Source: Gracilaria domingensis
Lineage: Eukaryota; Rhodophyta; Florideophyceae; Gracilariales; Gracilariaceae
Assembly: GCA_022539475.1 (NCBI GenBank)
Contig: VCMS01000053.1
Span: 166,834 to 230,833 of the forward strand
Reading direction: 5' to 3'
DNA: 64,000 nucleotides
How positions within the stretch are numbered: the stretch's first letter is position 1; each line of letters opens with the position of its first letter. This document shows, one piece after another, positions 22,183 to 33,768 of this stretch. The position numbers and the translations under genes were made by a program. The notes under the pieces were generated by a model. It was given only the letters and a program-made list of their open reading frames with translations. It was not told where the DNA came from and did not search any database.

Positions 22183-23085
22183 TGTAGATCAAAACCCCAG
22201 CGATGGGAACGTCTCTCAAGGCGTTCGATTCCTTGCCCTCTAGACGAGGTGAACTCAGTGGTGAGCCCTCCGAACACGGATAGTGCGGGTGCAAGACCGC
22301 CCGTGGTACGGGATATAATTACGGAGGTTGACGGGTGAGCGGGCTAGATCCAGGAATCGGGCGAAAAGTGACGGAATGGTCGAGAAGGAAGGTACCGTAG
22401 AGCGGTGTAAGCCCTAAGCAAAAGGTGGAAAAGGAACGGAAACCAAAGGAGGAAAAGAGAGGAATCCCGCGGCGGGACGTGCGGAAAGCGGCAACAGACC
22501 CGGCGCCGGGAGACGACGATGTGTATTAAGCCCACGCGGCACAACTCTATACCGAGACGGAAACGATACCAATTGTGTTGAAAGCAGTACAACTGCACAG
22601 TAAACGAAACAGAAAGTCCGAAGACACGGAATAAATAAGCCCGAGGGCAAGGCCACAATGATCAGTATTGCCTGAGTGATCCCGAGGGATGAAGCTAACT
22701 CGTATCGTACGCGGTGACCCTTCGGCTGGAGTTGTACAATTCGCGCAGGCGAAACTAGTTTAGAGCCGAGCTCGGTTACCCTTTACTGAGGGGCGGAGGT
22801 GGCCGCGAGGTCACCTCCCTATATCGTACCCGATTAATTAGTTAAACTAAATTAAAAGAATAAAGTGCACGCTTGTGCAGGTCCACACACGTGGAAAGTG
22901 TGCAACCCGCGGCAGCGGCCAGTAAACTATTCGACTATCGAACCAAATTCACCTGTGAAAGGGTCAAAATAACCACGCGCGTACACGCGACCATTCAGTG
23001 ATAGCCTGCCATTGCTGGCGCCAACCCCAGGGGGTACCAAATAAAATTAGCCAGAAATCCCCAAAATTGGGCCATTCTTCATACA
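22183..23085 (-). repeat. 5' LTR of element A, truncated
   Basis: Begins on the plus strand with TGTAGATCAAAACC and aligns with the 3' LTR as far as ...GGGCCATTCTTCATAC. The last roughly 80 bases of the 10699-11660 LTR have no counterpart; the sequence instead passes into an opposite-strand integrase fragment. Confidence 0.7.
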
Positions 23086-24477
23086 ACTTTCCATGACCGA
23101 TACGTCTCGCATGGCGAGTTATGGAGCATTATCGTCAACGATTCCGCGCACTCGCGTTGTTCTACACGGATTGCGCGAAGAACCGCGTCAAACTGCGGAA
23201 GTATTCCAAGAAGTTGGTACTCTTCCCGGTTAGAGCTCCACTGGAGTTCGTGGCTATTGACTTGCTCGGTGAGTTTATTCGCACCCGTCAGGGAAACCGG
23301 TTTCTACTGTTGTTCACCGACCGCTTTTCTAAACTGGTACGGACTGTGCCTTTGAAGAAGGTTACCGCCAGTGCCGTGGCCCAAGCTTTCGTCACACACT
23401 GGGTTTTGTCTACAGACCGCCGATTGATTTTTTATCGGATAATGGATCGCAGTTCGCCGCTAAGTTCTTTCAAGACGTCTGCCGCATCTTGCCGATCCAA
23501 AACTGGTGCACGACAACATATTATCCCCAGAGTAATGGGCAGGTTGAAAGCTTTAACCGCACAATGCTCAATGCATTATGGACATTCGTTGCCGAGCATC
23601 CGTCGGAATGGGATCAGTACACCGATGCGGTGACGTATGCCTACAAGACGCAGGTCCATCGTACTACTCAGATCTCGCCGTTCGAACTTATGCTATCACG
23701 CGTTCCACCGTCGGTGGTCATCGAGTAAGTGGGAAACAGCACAACGCTGCACACGCGCGCACACTGCGCCAAGTGTATGGCTTCGCCGGCGACCCGCCTC
23801 CAGTGGAGGACAACAGCACGCGAGCCAGGCACGTGCCTGCTGTAAGGCTTGCGGCAGCCGAAAACGGAAATTCCGAATTCGAATCGGCAGCGCACAGCCG
23901 TGCAACGGCGCAGGCCCATCACCAGCAGTGAGTGGCGAAACGGCGCCACGGCGCGCACACCAGCACCACTCGCTGGCACACGGCAAGGCGGACCGTTCAC
24001 CCTCGACGGGAGATCCCGCCGGAACGCCGGAAGCTCGCTCTTCGAGAAGACCAAAGTAAGGTCACAGGCGGACAACACGGGGTGGAAAGCCAGAAATCTG
24101 GAAGCCTGAACGTCAGGAACACACAATCCTCACCAGGACCACCTGGCGTGCAGAATGCACTGCCGTCAGGACGGAAGCGGTTTGGTACCGACGCCCACGA
24201 CGGGAAAGCCACCAAGGACACCCGAGAAGAGGGCACAATAACGGAACCGCACACTGAGCAGCGTGTCCTCGACAGGGAGTACGCTTTGGACCGTCTGATT
24301 AGTCACGGCTACGCCTCTGATGGAGAGCTATTGTATCGAGTGCGTTGGTACGCCTGTCCTTCTTCGAAGGATACACATGAGCCTATCGAGCATCTTCCTC
24401 GCTCTAAGGTCCTACAGTACCACCGTCGCACACGGACACCGATACCGGCTACGTTGGACAGAGCCCAAGTGGGTTGA
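23086..24477 (+). pseudogene. Integrase-chromodomain fragment of a related chromovirus
   Basis: Three plus-strand frames carry successive parts. 23121 on has the integrase core (PLEFVAIDLLGEF, LLLFTDRFSKLVRTVPL). 23489-23728 has TTYYPQSNGQVESFNRTM and YKTQVHRTTQISPFELMLSR. The frame ending at 24477 has a chromodomain with YRVRWYACP and HEPIEHLPRSKVLQYHRR. Frame changes separate them. It resembles element A in motif wording but not closely in DNA, and it is truncated on the left at the junction with the element A LTR. It is a dead fragment in reverse orientation to element A. Confidence 0.82.
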
Positions 24478-24500
24478 CCACCCACAACTAGTGAGTTATG

Positions 24501-25975
24501 CCGTCTCGGACGGAATATGCCGCTTCACGCGGATGGAATTGCATCATGCAAAACGTGCCGCTTCACGCGGATGCAACGATGTTGATATTAAGAAGGCGCT
24601 CTAGGCGGACGCTACTGAAAAGCAGCAATATGCCGCTCTATGCGGACAGTCTCTGCCTCAGCAGACAAGCCGCGAAACGCGGAAGCCACTTACAGTGGAG
24701 AAGAAAATGAAGAAGAAAGAAGCCTAAGAAGAAGGAGAAGAAGCCAGGACACTGGAAGGAAGACTAAGAAGTTTTATCGCTACAGCCGCTTCTGCGGAAA
24801 GTTACCATCTCTCGTGGGCCATTCGCAAGACCCTCGAACGAGGCATTGCCCTCTGAGAAGGCGGAGAACAAGAAGGAAAATTCGAGCCATGCCGGCAACG
24901 GTTTGATGAATTACATCTACCTTACGGGGCATGATTTACAGTCTACACCACCCCTAGGTGCCACTACATGTCGCACATTGCCGAATCTCGTCGGTTTCTT
25001 TGCTGCAGAGACGGATTTACATTCGCCATTACTGGGAAATTGCGCTTGACCGTTCTGGGTGGTATCTGTTTCACCGTTCTACGGCATGTCCCGATTCCGT
25101 TTATTGACGTTATGCCTTCATTTGGGACGAAGGTCTGAGCACTACAGTACTGCTGATACACTGGATCGGACTTGTGCTGTCTCCGTCACACGGCATTTCC
25201 GAGTATCTCAACGTCGCTAGGCCACCTCTGTGGATTGTATTAAGCCCCCGTATGAGGTCTCTTTCCTTGTGAGAAGGTTGGGCGCGAAGTTCCGAAGTCA
25301 TATCGGTTTGTCAATAAACTTGCGCTTTTGGGATGTCCGAACTGGAACGATCACGTTTGACCCACTTAATCAAGGGCAAATTCCGATCTCTCGGTGCGAA
25401 TCGACTTTAATTAGAGAGACTTAAACTTAACCGAGACGGTCTACTGCCGCCTACAACGGTTCCTGGGTTATGGCGTTCGCGAAACACCCCTCGGTTGAGC
25501 TATCTTTAGCACAACTTGGGAGTGTGCTCTCTCCGCAATGCGGATGCCGATTACTCCGGAAACTGGCGTCCAAACAGAGCTTCGGTAGAGCTACAAGGAA
25601 TGTCAAGAAATGCTGACTTCCGTTGTCATTCAAGCCGCCGAGCGGAGGTGTTCAGTTCGCCGAATTTCGGTTGTTTACAGTGAGGCCGAACCAAAACGAC
25701 CTCGTTTGAAGCACTTTCCGGTCTTCAAATCCGGCTTTCTTTGGCTCAATCGTCTCGTACGAGTCAAGAAGATCACCGGAGAAGCCGGTTTGCTCCGTGC
25801 TTGACGGAAAGCCGAAAACTAGGAACTGCCGATATTGGTGAAGGACCTACTGTAGCCGATACCAGTCGGGAAGTTTTGCTAGAGAACGACCACTGTCCTG
25901 GACTGGAGCCTCGCCGGGGACGATGTAGGACTGGCTGGGATGTATGTATCGAGAGGTACAGCCGCTCGGATGCGG
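24501..25975. repeat. Cluster of CCGN(3-6)NCGG stem-loops
   Basis: Non-coding DNA after the chromodomain stop contains at least 16 short hairpins with a CCG/CGG stem. Positions: 24501-24513, 24520-24532, 24558-24570, 24633-24645, 24670-24682, 24786-24797, 25074-25084, 25183-25193, 25383-25394, 25533-25543, 25635-25645, 25660-25670, 25775-25789, 25794-25808, 25856-25869 and 25962-25975. Stems differ in the fourth base, so they are not copies of one repeat. No gene seen between 24478 and 26168. Confidence 0.72.
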
Positions 25976-26168
25976 AAAGGGAACCCAAAACTAGGGATTT
26001 CAGCGCACGACCTGGGTAACCTGCAGGCAGTTCGAACATATCCAGCCAACGGAGTCGGTATCTCAGCCTGAGAAGGAGGAGATGTAGAGCAAAACGCCCT
26101 TTCTGGGGATGCACCGAGGTGTTTTTCATAGTTTGTTGATCCGTTACCGGCTTCGACACCTCAAGTTA

Positions 26169-27019
26169 TGAGAGGCTACTGTGGTAGTGGCCCTATTTTG
26201 GGGTATGCCTAGGAAGGGTAGTATTTTTGCACACGTGTGCCAAGTTGGCCAGATAGCGGGTGCGCCGTGGCAAGCGTGCCACGGGTGCACATCTGTAGTG
26301 TATTGGGCGGCATCGTCGGATAGTTAGATATTTCAATTGATATTTTCAAGTGCCGTATATAAGTGGCGGCACTTGCCGCCACTGTACGGGAAGTAAACCT
26401 CAAGGAGGCTTCTGGCTCTGACTTCCTTGCCGCTTGTGAACGGTCTTCGTCCATAATCGGGCAAGCCGCCACAATTCCGGGGTAGTCATCCGACCTCTAC
26501 CCTTGAGGAGTTCTAGACCGTCGTTACGGCATCTTTTATTGTTTCTTTGTTATTATTTCCGTCATAGGACTCTCGTCTCTCTGCCCTGTTATACAGGTTT
26601 TTGTCCGCTAATCTCGGGAATTATTCCCGTTTATCACGAGTCAGTGCACCGTTGCGCGGCTCGTTGGTTGCCCGTTTTGCCCAACACCGTTGGTTCGGAT
26701 ATCTCCACTCGCTGTGGCTCGCCGGAACTACCCGAATTCTACGACGATTCTGCCCACCCCATCCTCCGGCTGCACGCCAAGGACGGGGCTGCCCGGATAT
26801 ACACCCAGCCTGTGTCAGCCCTGCCGGAGGGTTTTACTACCGAACCTACACCTATGGAGAGGGGGGCTCGAACACCGTGTAGGCGCGCTTTTCGCGACGC
26901 GGCTCTTGTTTGCCCACTCGTGAGATTGCACCACAGTTTGCTCTCGAGTTGCTTGGTTGCCGGGTATATCTCCGAAATGACGGAACTGTCATCGTCAAAT
27001 ATTAGTAGGTAGTATCTCA
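26169..27019. repeat. Possible LTR (orientation uncertain)
   Basis: Starts TGAGAGGCTAC and ends GTAGTATCTCA, partly inverted termini with TG...CA ends, 851 bp, a size near that of the element A LTRs. It contains TATATAA at 26356-26362, followed at once by a strong hairpin GTGGCGGCA-CT-TGCCGCCAC (26364-26383). No second copy, polypurine tract or target duplication was found, so this is a weak call. The open frame 26503-27012 inside it has no recognisable domain. Confidence 0.3.
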
Positions 27020-27128
27020 TCATCCGCAGTATATGAAATATATCCAGACCTCTCCCGTAATCCGAATTGTCTGGAACAGTAGCCTCGAATATATCCCTTC
27101 TCTGATCACCACGACCGGTATACAGAGT

Positions 27129-27782
27129 TTAAGAGAAATCATAAGATTGCACAAGTCTTTGATATACTAATTTGTCTCTCAGAAAAGAATGTAACATTCC
27201 TTCCGAACTCGCGAAGCCAGTAGATGCCATTCGCACAGGTAGTACGGCGGTACGCAGTGGCTGCAGTCTATTGTACTCATCCATTTCGCAATTCGTTGTC
27301 GTGTACCCCTGATTACGTAGCTCGCAATTATATTGCTCCTTTAATTGCTTAAACCTAAAGTAAAGCTTTGAGTGCTTTTTTAAATCGTTAATAATTCCGG
27401 AAACAGTGTTCAATATATCTTTTACCCACTGTAGCTCCCCAACGTTTTGCATGAGCAGATTTCCAAGATGCATTTGGTCGGGACTGGAAACGATGTCGTT
27501 GTATTTTGCCGCAAGCTGCTCCTTCGCCTTAATGCAAGTACTGGCATTGTCGCTTACCCCAGCGCACACACGTCTCATATCACCAAACTCTGCAAACAGG
27601 GATACTACCGTGTTTACATACAATTTAGCATCACAAGTTGTAGCATCAGTGTAGGTAGACCGCAGAAAGAACGGTTTTCTCGACTTTTTTACTACTGTTA
27701 TAGTGAGCAACACGTTAATAACATTTTCGTAACTCGAATCCGTCCAGCCGTCAGAAAGAAATGAAATCGTATTATAAAGCAC
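27129..27782 (-). pseudogene. hAT-like transposase fragment (DUF659-type core)
   Basis: A 217-codon frame with the pattern of the hAT/DUF659 core: FLSDGWTDSSYENVINVLL, PFFLRSTYTDATTCDAK, VCAGVSDNASTCIKAKEQL and WVKDILNTVSGIINDLKKHS. No BED finger upstream and no C-terminal dimerisation region, so it is partial. It differs from the hAT copy at 6751-9685 and represents another lineage. Confidence 0.68.
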
Positions 27783-28124
27783 TTACGTCAATCATTCCGG
27801 AAAAAGTGCGGGGCGTGCTTAGAAACGGAGCAGGTTGAACAATCGTGGAGCTACAGAACGGAAGTCACGACGAGAAAACGCGGATCAAGCACGCTGTGCG
27901 ATGGAGAATAGACAGAATCGATAATGGGACGACGGGCCATTCGAGCATATTAAACAGAAAAAAGGGTTTCTGTTCAGATTATATTCTGGCGGGGCGTCAA
28001 AAGGTAGGCACAAAGAGGAGCGTTGAATTGAACGCCACTGACCGGGCAAGGCACTGAGTCCTTGAAGGCCGCTTTGACTGCCGGCAGCAAGACCTGCTCC
28101 CTGTCGCAGAGTCTGCACGTTTTG

Positions 28125-28174
28125 CTGTAGCCTACAGCTGCTTACTTCCTACAGGCTGTAGGAAGTAAGCAGCT
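28125..28174. repeat. Near-perfect 39-base palindrome with an overlapping smaller one
   Basis: 28136-28174 is two perfect 19-base arms (AGCTGCTTACTTCCTACAG and its complement) with a one-base centre. Directly before it, 28125-28137 is CTGTAG-C-CTACAG. The shared CCTACAG suggests two terminal repeats of one family meeting head to head. Confidence 0.75.
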
Positions 28175-28558
28175 TTTGCATATTCAACTGAATGGGTTGA
28201 AGTACTACTGACACGTTCAATATTTTCTTCCGTGTTGCACGTGTGGTCACTCGCAGTCCGGTACGCATGAGTGACATGGCCGGTTCAAAAGCTTTGTGCG
28301 GGGCCTAAAAATTTATTCATATCGTGCAACACTGCTGTCTAGTATACTCGTAGCCGTCCGGTGATTGTTATACGTAGAAATGGGTAGGGTTGACGGGTTT
28401 CGTGAAAGCTTTCGGTTGTAAGAATGGCCTTCTTGTATTTAGTCACGCTTTCATATTCGTGATGGGTACAGATTGGGTTCATCCGAGAATTAACACTACT
28501 CCCACTTTCCCATCAAGTGAGCCAACCAGCGGGCGCTACCGTGACTGTAAGTGGGGCG

Positions 28559-28611
28559 ACGTTTGGGAAACTGTTTCGGGTCTGTCGACCCCGAAACAGT
28601 TTCCCAGACGT
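28559..28611. repeat. Hairpin with 22-base arms
   Basis: Arms 28559-28580 and 28590-28611 are inverted copies with a single mismatch, around a nine-base loop. The core arm is GGGAAACTGTTTCGGG. It lies 117 bp before the Harbinger frame and may be a terminal or subterminal repeat of that element; the matching far end was not found. Confidence 0.65.
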
Positions 28612-28727
28612 TCTTTTCATGTAAGCAAAAAGAATTTCTACTCTTATCTCGCATACAAATGTGCAAGTGCCGTGACCGTTGTTGCCCTTCGACGCAATAC
28701 GCCTTCTCGCCCCATCACCCCTCATCC

Positions 28728-29921
28728 ATGGAACGCAACGACGACTTTCTTTTTCTTGCGACTGCTTATGTGGCACTGCTCGTATTCGTTCTAGCCGTCG
28801 AGGCTGCAACGAACCCAGCAAGCAAAAGGAGGTACACAGGTACCAAAAAGTATCAAAGAACGGGCTTGTAACATCCACTGCTTGAAGAAACTGCGTGGCA
28901 GCATCTTCTCAGATTTGGAACAGAACACGAATTCGTTGTCGCTCTGAATATTCCAAGATCTCTGTTCTTCAACGAAATGTTGCCGTTGTTTTTCAATCAA
29001 CGACAACGACTGAAACGACAATCTCCGTTCAAGCGCACAGGTAGCAAAGCAGGACGACGGGCAATAATGTCAACTGTAGACATTCTTGGAATGTGCTTAT
29101 GGTTCATGCGATCAGGAGACGTCATGTACTCTTTGTGTCCTGTGTTTGGAATGACTCCACCATCAGTGTCAGAGTGGCTCGACTTTGGATCAGAAATACT
29201 CGCCGGTGTCGTTAGCGACAAATGTAACAAAGTCTTCCGAATTGAGTGGCCAACCGTAGCGGAAATGAAGGCTTTCGCTGACCTTTTGCAGCGGCACAGA
29301 CCACACGGGCTTGCAATGAGAGGCATTTTTCGAGTCACTGACGGGGCCCGAATGAAAGTATGCAACTTTCAAGATTATGATATGCAGAACGCATACTATA
29401 ATGCGTTTACGCAAAGTGTTGAAGTAACCAACCTGTTGGTATGGAATTTTCGTGGTGAGATAATCCATGCTGCGGTTAATTTTCCAGGTAGCTGGCATGA
29501 TAGTCGCCTTGCGTACATTTCAGGTTTGTACTATCCTTCTTTGCGCAATGACGAAAGCACGCCGCCCGGATATGCTATCTTAGGCGACCCGGCTTTTGTG
29601 GGTAATGTAGCAGCAGCGAAGGGAAAGTTGGTGCGAGCGCGCAAGGTGAATGAATTGAATTATGTTCCAAAGTCTACTGGTATGGTGGCTCTCTACTTAG
29701 CTCTGCAACGACTTTATCCCAAAGAACGGCAAAGTGAAGAAGGGGGGGTGCGTGGTCTTCGCGCTCCTTTCAGACGTCTATCATGTACACTCCCTTCCAA
29801 CCATGCGAAGCGCGGGAGAATACTGGCAATTGCATGCCACTTGGTAAACTACCGCACATGTCGGGTTGGATACAGTCAAATCGGTTCTGTATATTCTCAT
29901 CAGAACACACAAAACGTGTGA
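28728..29921 (+). pseudogene. PIF/Harbinger transposase with one nonsense codon
   Basis: A single frame from ATG 28728 to 29921 (about 397 codons), broken only by TAA at 28869-28871. The DDE_4-type catalytic domain shows TDGARMKV (first Asp), NFPGSWHDSRLA (HDS motif) and YAILGDPAFVG, followed by an Arg-rich helix region with VRGLRAPFRRL, as in HARBI1-like proteins. Length and order fit a full-length Harbinger transposase. The usual partner Myb/SANT-like ORF was not recognised nearby. Confidence 0.8.
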
Positions 29922-30639
29922 GTGCTGGGGAAGATTTTTCCGTTGAACGGATTCTGAACAGGGGATTAGTTCAACCGCTGGTGGTGTTGAGGACATTGCA
30001 GAATTGGTGGAACTACTTGCATGAGCTGGTTCCTTCATCTGACCCCCAACAGTATCTGCTTTCGTGCTAACGAAACTCGGAGGACCAGGGCGTTGAAGCT
30101 GTTGACGAATATTGAAACGATCTTGATGGCCAGCCGTTGCTGTTAAAACGTTCAGAACAGACCCACCCATGTTCTCTCGTTGAGGATTGGCCTGGCCTAC
30201 GTGTCGCTCGATCGGTACACCCGGAAACGAACGCAAAAATTCTTGTAACAAGTTAGCATTAGGCATCACACCCACTCTTTGATCCCGTATGACTCCGTGG
30301 AGTATTCGTGATCGAGGACCTCAACCAGATCCATTACGTGACCGAGCACGATGAGAAACAGACTGTGGTGTCTTCCTCCGAATCGGAGGCTTGGATACAG
30401 CATTATGCTATAAGCCCGAAATAATGGCGTGCAGCTGATTCGGTGTAACGCTCATTTGCGCAGGTCATTCTGAGTACCGATAGGCTTTTGCATGCTCTGA
30501 AAGAAGCTCCAATGTGTTGCAAAATCATTAGGTCACATCTGCCTTGTCTTCTCCCAGAAGAGGCCACAAGGTATGCAAAGGCCTCTGGAGGCCATCAACT
30601 CGTAAGTCCACCATCTTGGGGTGTTCGTTATACCATAGT
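29922..30639. other. No supported gene
   Basis: A minus-strand open frame (29781-30275) overlaps the end of the Harbinger frame but shows no domain. Nothing else is recognised up to the membrane-protein pseudogene at 30640. Confidence 0.35.
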
Positions 30640-31498
30640 TGGAGCAAGTGAGCTTCGCGTCAATTGATAACCCAGCAGCCGTAAATGCGGCCGAAGGTCT
30701 TCCAAAGGCCTTTGAAGGGACTGCAGACGGAACTTGGTTGTGCGGCGTGGGCCCAAGTGGTGCTGTAGATCGTGCGCAGCTCGATGTTGGCGACTCCGGA
30801 CGCGTAACTTCGTACGAGGTCGCTGAGCATGGCGCCTAGAAAGAGTATCCAAAGCAAATAATGCCTCTGAACAAGATGTATGGAGAAGATGCCTTGACGC
30901 CCCGTAAAAACTCCGAGAAGCGGAAATCATTTCAAAGACGGCGGAAGCAGATGTTCTGGAAGCGAAGGTCGTGGAAAGCAAGTGTGTCATCAACAGAGCG
31001 GGAGCGCTTTAAACGGCGCGGATCCGACAGTCAACAGCGGAGGGAACGCCACAAGCGTCCCGGACGGCAGTGCATGCGTAGGCGCGAGGAGATATACTCA
31101 ACTTTGAGAGCATTTTGATGGGGCAGCGGGAAGTGCTGGATGGAATTCCAATGAATTGACAAGCGAAGGATCCCCGCGAGCGTGCACATGACGGCACCGA
31201 GAAAGAAGAAGGCGAAGGCGAAGATAAAGACGTGCGCGAACTCGAAGGAGTGGACGGCAGTCGCCTTCGGGTGCGCCAGCTGCGTGTACATGAGGAAGAG
31301 GATAGAAACGAGCACCAGCACCATGAGCTCGCGGTAGAAGATGTTCAGAACTGGCTAGAGGTGTGGATGCAGCCGTCGTACCCACGAGGCAATGACGTGC
31401 AGTGCGAGTTGGAAGATGAGCGAGAAGGCAATGAGAGCGACGACCAGCCAGTCAGACAGCGTTTCGTTGACCGAGCCCTCACCGCCACCGCCTGCCAT
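30640..31498 (-). pseudogene. Multi-pass membrane protein pseudogene (possibly MLO-like)
   Basis: From ATG 31498: a hydrophobic helix (WLVVALIAFSLIFQLALHV), then an in-frame TAG at 31355-31357, then NIFYRELMVLVLVSILFLMY, FEFAHVFIFAFAFFFLGAV and a third amphipathic region to 31031, all in one frame. Further downstream the frame has two more stops, and a shifted frame (30660-30857) carries what may be the continuation. The pattern (helix, basic loop, YRELMVL helix, FEFAHV helix) recalls protist MLO-like membrane proteins, but I hold that only loosely. Clearly once coding, now broken. It is divergent from the bromodomain pseudogene across a GC-rich gap. Confidence 0.55.
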
Positions 31499-31872
31499 TG
31501 CGGTACACGCGGGAAGTGCGGAGAGAGACGGAGGAGAAAGCAATTTGTTGGTGCAGCATAGAGTAGACCGAAGACCAGGATGTTCTCATCCTCTTCATCG
31601 ACAAGCGGGGAGGAGAGAGGGAGCAGGTATCTGTCACGGGCCCACGTGGTGTGCGCCTGGGTGGTTCAACGCGTGCGCTGGAGCCGCGCGCCAGCTGATG
31701 TCAACGCCATATTTGCGCACGGCGAGCGGCGTGGCGGCGCGCGCAAAATTGGCGCGCAAAGAGCCGCCGCCGGCTGCGCGTCGTGGCGTGGTGGTGGCAG
31801 GCGCGAGTGCAAGCTGCAGCGGGCGATGCGCTCCGCGCCCGACTCGAGCGCGGGCGCGCCGTTTCTGTCCAC
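31499..31872. promoter_or_regulatory. GC-rich divergent spacer between two pseudogenes
   Basis: Strongly GC-rich (notably 31650-31870), between head-to-head genes. This repeats the architecture of the channel/SDR pair at 1634-2595, suggesting this genome places such islands at divergent promoters. Confidence 0.4.
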
Positions 31873-32915
31873 ATGGCGTCGTCGCCTCCGCCCAGCGCGC
31901 CCGCGCGCGCGCTGCGCGACTCTAAGGAGCTGGTCAACAAGGGTGGCGTCTCCGTGCTTCGCAACATCTCCGACTGCGACCGCTATGGCATCTTTCTGCA
32001 GCCCGTGGACGTCGACGTCATCGACGGCTATGCGCAGCTCCCCGCGCAACCCATGGACCTGTCCACCTGCCAAAACCACCTCGCTATAGGCGTGAACCAC
32101 ACGCCAATGGAGCTTCATGCCGAACTAGACCTCATCTGGTGTAGCTGCTGCACCTTCAACGCCGATGAATCCATCTAATTTAAGGACGCCATCTGCCTGC
32201 GCGCTCTGGGCGCGCGGCACTACGACGACTTGTTCCACGCGCTCGTCAAGGACGGCGTCGCCTCCGCGCTTGGTCTTTCTCGCGGGGGCGCGTCTTCTTC
32301 AGCCCGCCTGCCGCCGCGAGGACCGCCGCGTCCCCGCTCGTTCGACTTCTTGCCGCGGCTGCAATGGCCGTCGCTGCAGCACTCCGACCTGCTTTCGGTT
32401 CACGCCGACGGCGACATTCAGTCCGCTTCGGCGAGCGCTTCCGCTGCGCATGCTTCCTCGCGCCACGTGCACTTGAGACGAGCTCGCGTGATGCCGCCGT
32501 CACCGCATCTATCGTGGTCATTTATCAGGCATGGTAGGCTGCGCAACTCGCGGGCTTGCCGGACGCGCCGCCTTCTACGGAAGAGCCCATTTTCAACGGT
32601 CCCAATAATGAGCTTCGGGATGCGTCCCCAGCGCAGTACGGTGCTTCGTTTGTGCGCAAGTTCCCGCTGCTGCACAATCAGCGCATGAGGGACAGTTTCT
32701 CGCATAATCCGCTTGCGTGGAGAAGGATTGGCGGTTCGCATTCGCGCGGGCCCACGAAACCGTCCTTACTCACAAAGGGTCGTGTGGGAGACGCACGGTA
32801 TGGACTGCCACATGAACGCGCAAGTCTAGGAAATGACCGAGTGCCAAGAAGGAGGTGGCGAGGGCGCTTGGTGCGTACACGAATCATACTGACGGAGGGT
32901 TTCGCCATCAACTGA
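31873..32915 (+). pseudogene. Bromodomain protein pseudogene
   Basis: From ATG 31873 the frame gives a bromodomain: ISDCDRYGIFLQPVD, then AQPMDLSTCQNHL, then LDLIWCSCCTFNADESI. TAA at 32176-32178 cuts it within the acetyl-lysine pocket, where the conserved Asn precedes the ADESI. The same frame continues after the stop with FKDAICLRALGARHYDDLFHALV, the last helix. Near 32440-32480 a frameshift moves the reading to another frame, which has a TAG at about 32538 and ends at 32915. Bromodomain proteins bind acetylated histones. At least three lesions make this a pseudogene. Confidence 0.78.
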
Positions 32916-33192
32916 GAGAATTGATTGGTGATAAGGGACTGAAATAAGTATCAGCACAGCGCGTTGAAGAGCTTTCTCAATCGTGTCTTTAGGTGCCACC
33001 AAAGCACTCTATCTACCGGGAGCGGTCGCTGTTGCGGGCGAAATGATTCGATCCGAAATTCGTGAGCTTACTGATGTCAGACAAACCGGAGGGCTACTCG
33101 GTTGAGCCGCCAGTACACTGAACCATACTAAGATAGATTCAGTCAAGGACTTACTTTTGAAACTTTCTCAGAACATTTTCAACTGTAGCAGC

Positions 33193-33763
33193 TGTAGTAT
33201 AGTTCGCGGGATCAACGGGGGCTCTACAAGACCCAGTGGTGACGTTTCGGGCATCTGGGTACGAGTGTCTACTGTACCACGTGGGACGCTCAAGCAAAGG
33301 CATGGCAAGGACTAATTAGTTTATTTTCATCAATTTAGAATTAAGATTTACTAGGTAGTGTAGATATGTGGCCGGGGTGGTGCACCACAAATGCACCTCC
33401 CGGTGGCCCACGTGGCACTAGGTCCGTGAGAGCCGGAGGGGCGCTCGGGTGTACTAAACCCCCGAGACGACAACCTCCCACACCAAATGGTAAAGGCAAG
33501 CACCAACTAGGCTAGTTTGACACCAGTTCGGTTCTACAGTCACCAATTAGAAAGTCTAGTAGTCCTTTAATAGTTTTGCTGACCTCGAGGGTTATACGTG
33601 CCTGCCGCACACCAGTGCAGGCGTATTTACCACTTGGTCACCGTGCACTATAGGCAACGGCGGGTGCTGCCGACCTATTAGGTGTCACGCGTTTCACTCC
33701 TCCGCCGGGTCGAGCCCACGCAGGGCTCCCCACTAACAGTTCGCACCGACCGGTTATACCACA
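33193..33763 (+). repeat. 5' LTR of element B
   Basis: TGTAGTATAG at the start and TATACCACA at the end form inverted termini. Length 571 bp, identical to the solo LTR at 7492-8062, and alignable with it throughout. The bases before it (GCAGC) cannot be tested as target duplication because the other end of the element is lost. Confidence 0.85.
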
Positions 33764-33768
33764 TATTT

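Larger units (their letters stand above)
10699..23085 (-). mobile_element. Ty3/gypsy chromovirus (element A), old copy
   Basis: Two direct LTR-related sequences (10699-11660 and 22183-23085) enclose, on the minus strand, primer binding site, gag, protease-RT-RNase H-integrase, chromodomain, polypurine tract. The LTRs are clearly diverged by eye and pol contains several stops and frame changes, so the insertion is old. The upstream LTR stops short at 23085, where an opposite-oriented integrase fragment begins, so that end is truncated. Unusual cargo: a plus-strand ORF (11741-13555) antisense to the element, a stem-loop run (13612-13897) and an 11-bp-periodic tract (15039-15422). Confidence 0.85.
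27783..28727. other. Non-coding stretch with two strong palindromes
   Basis: No gene is seen between the hAT fragment and the Harbinger frame. The stretch holds the palindromes at 28125-28174 and 28559-28611, which look like abutted or terminal inverted repeats of small transposons. Confidence 0.4.

Noticed and set aside
10694-23090. Target site duplication around element A
   Set aside because: The right LTR is truncated at 23085, so the outer flank is lost and no valid comparison exists.
29781-30275. Minus-strand 164-codon frame as the Myb-like partner ORF of Harbinger
   Set aside because: No tryptophan-repeat or SANT pattern; partly antisense to the transposase frame.
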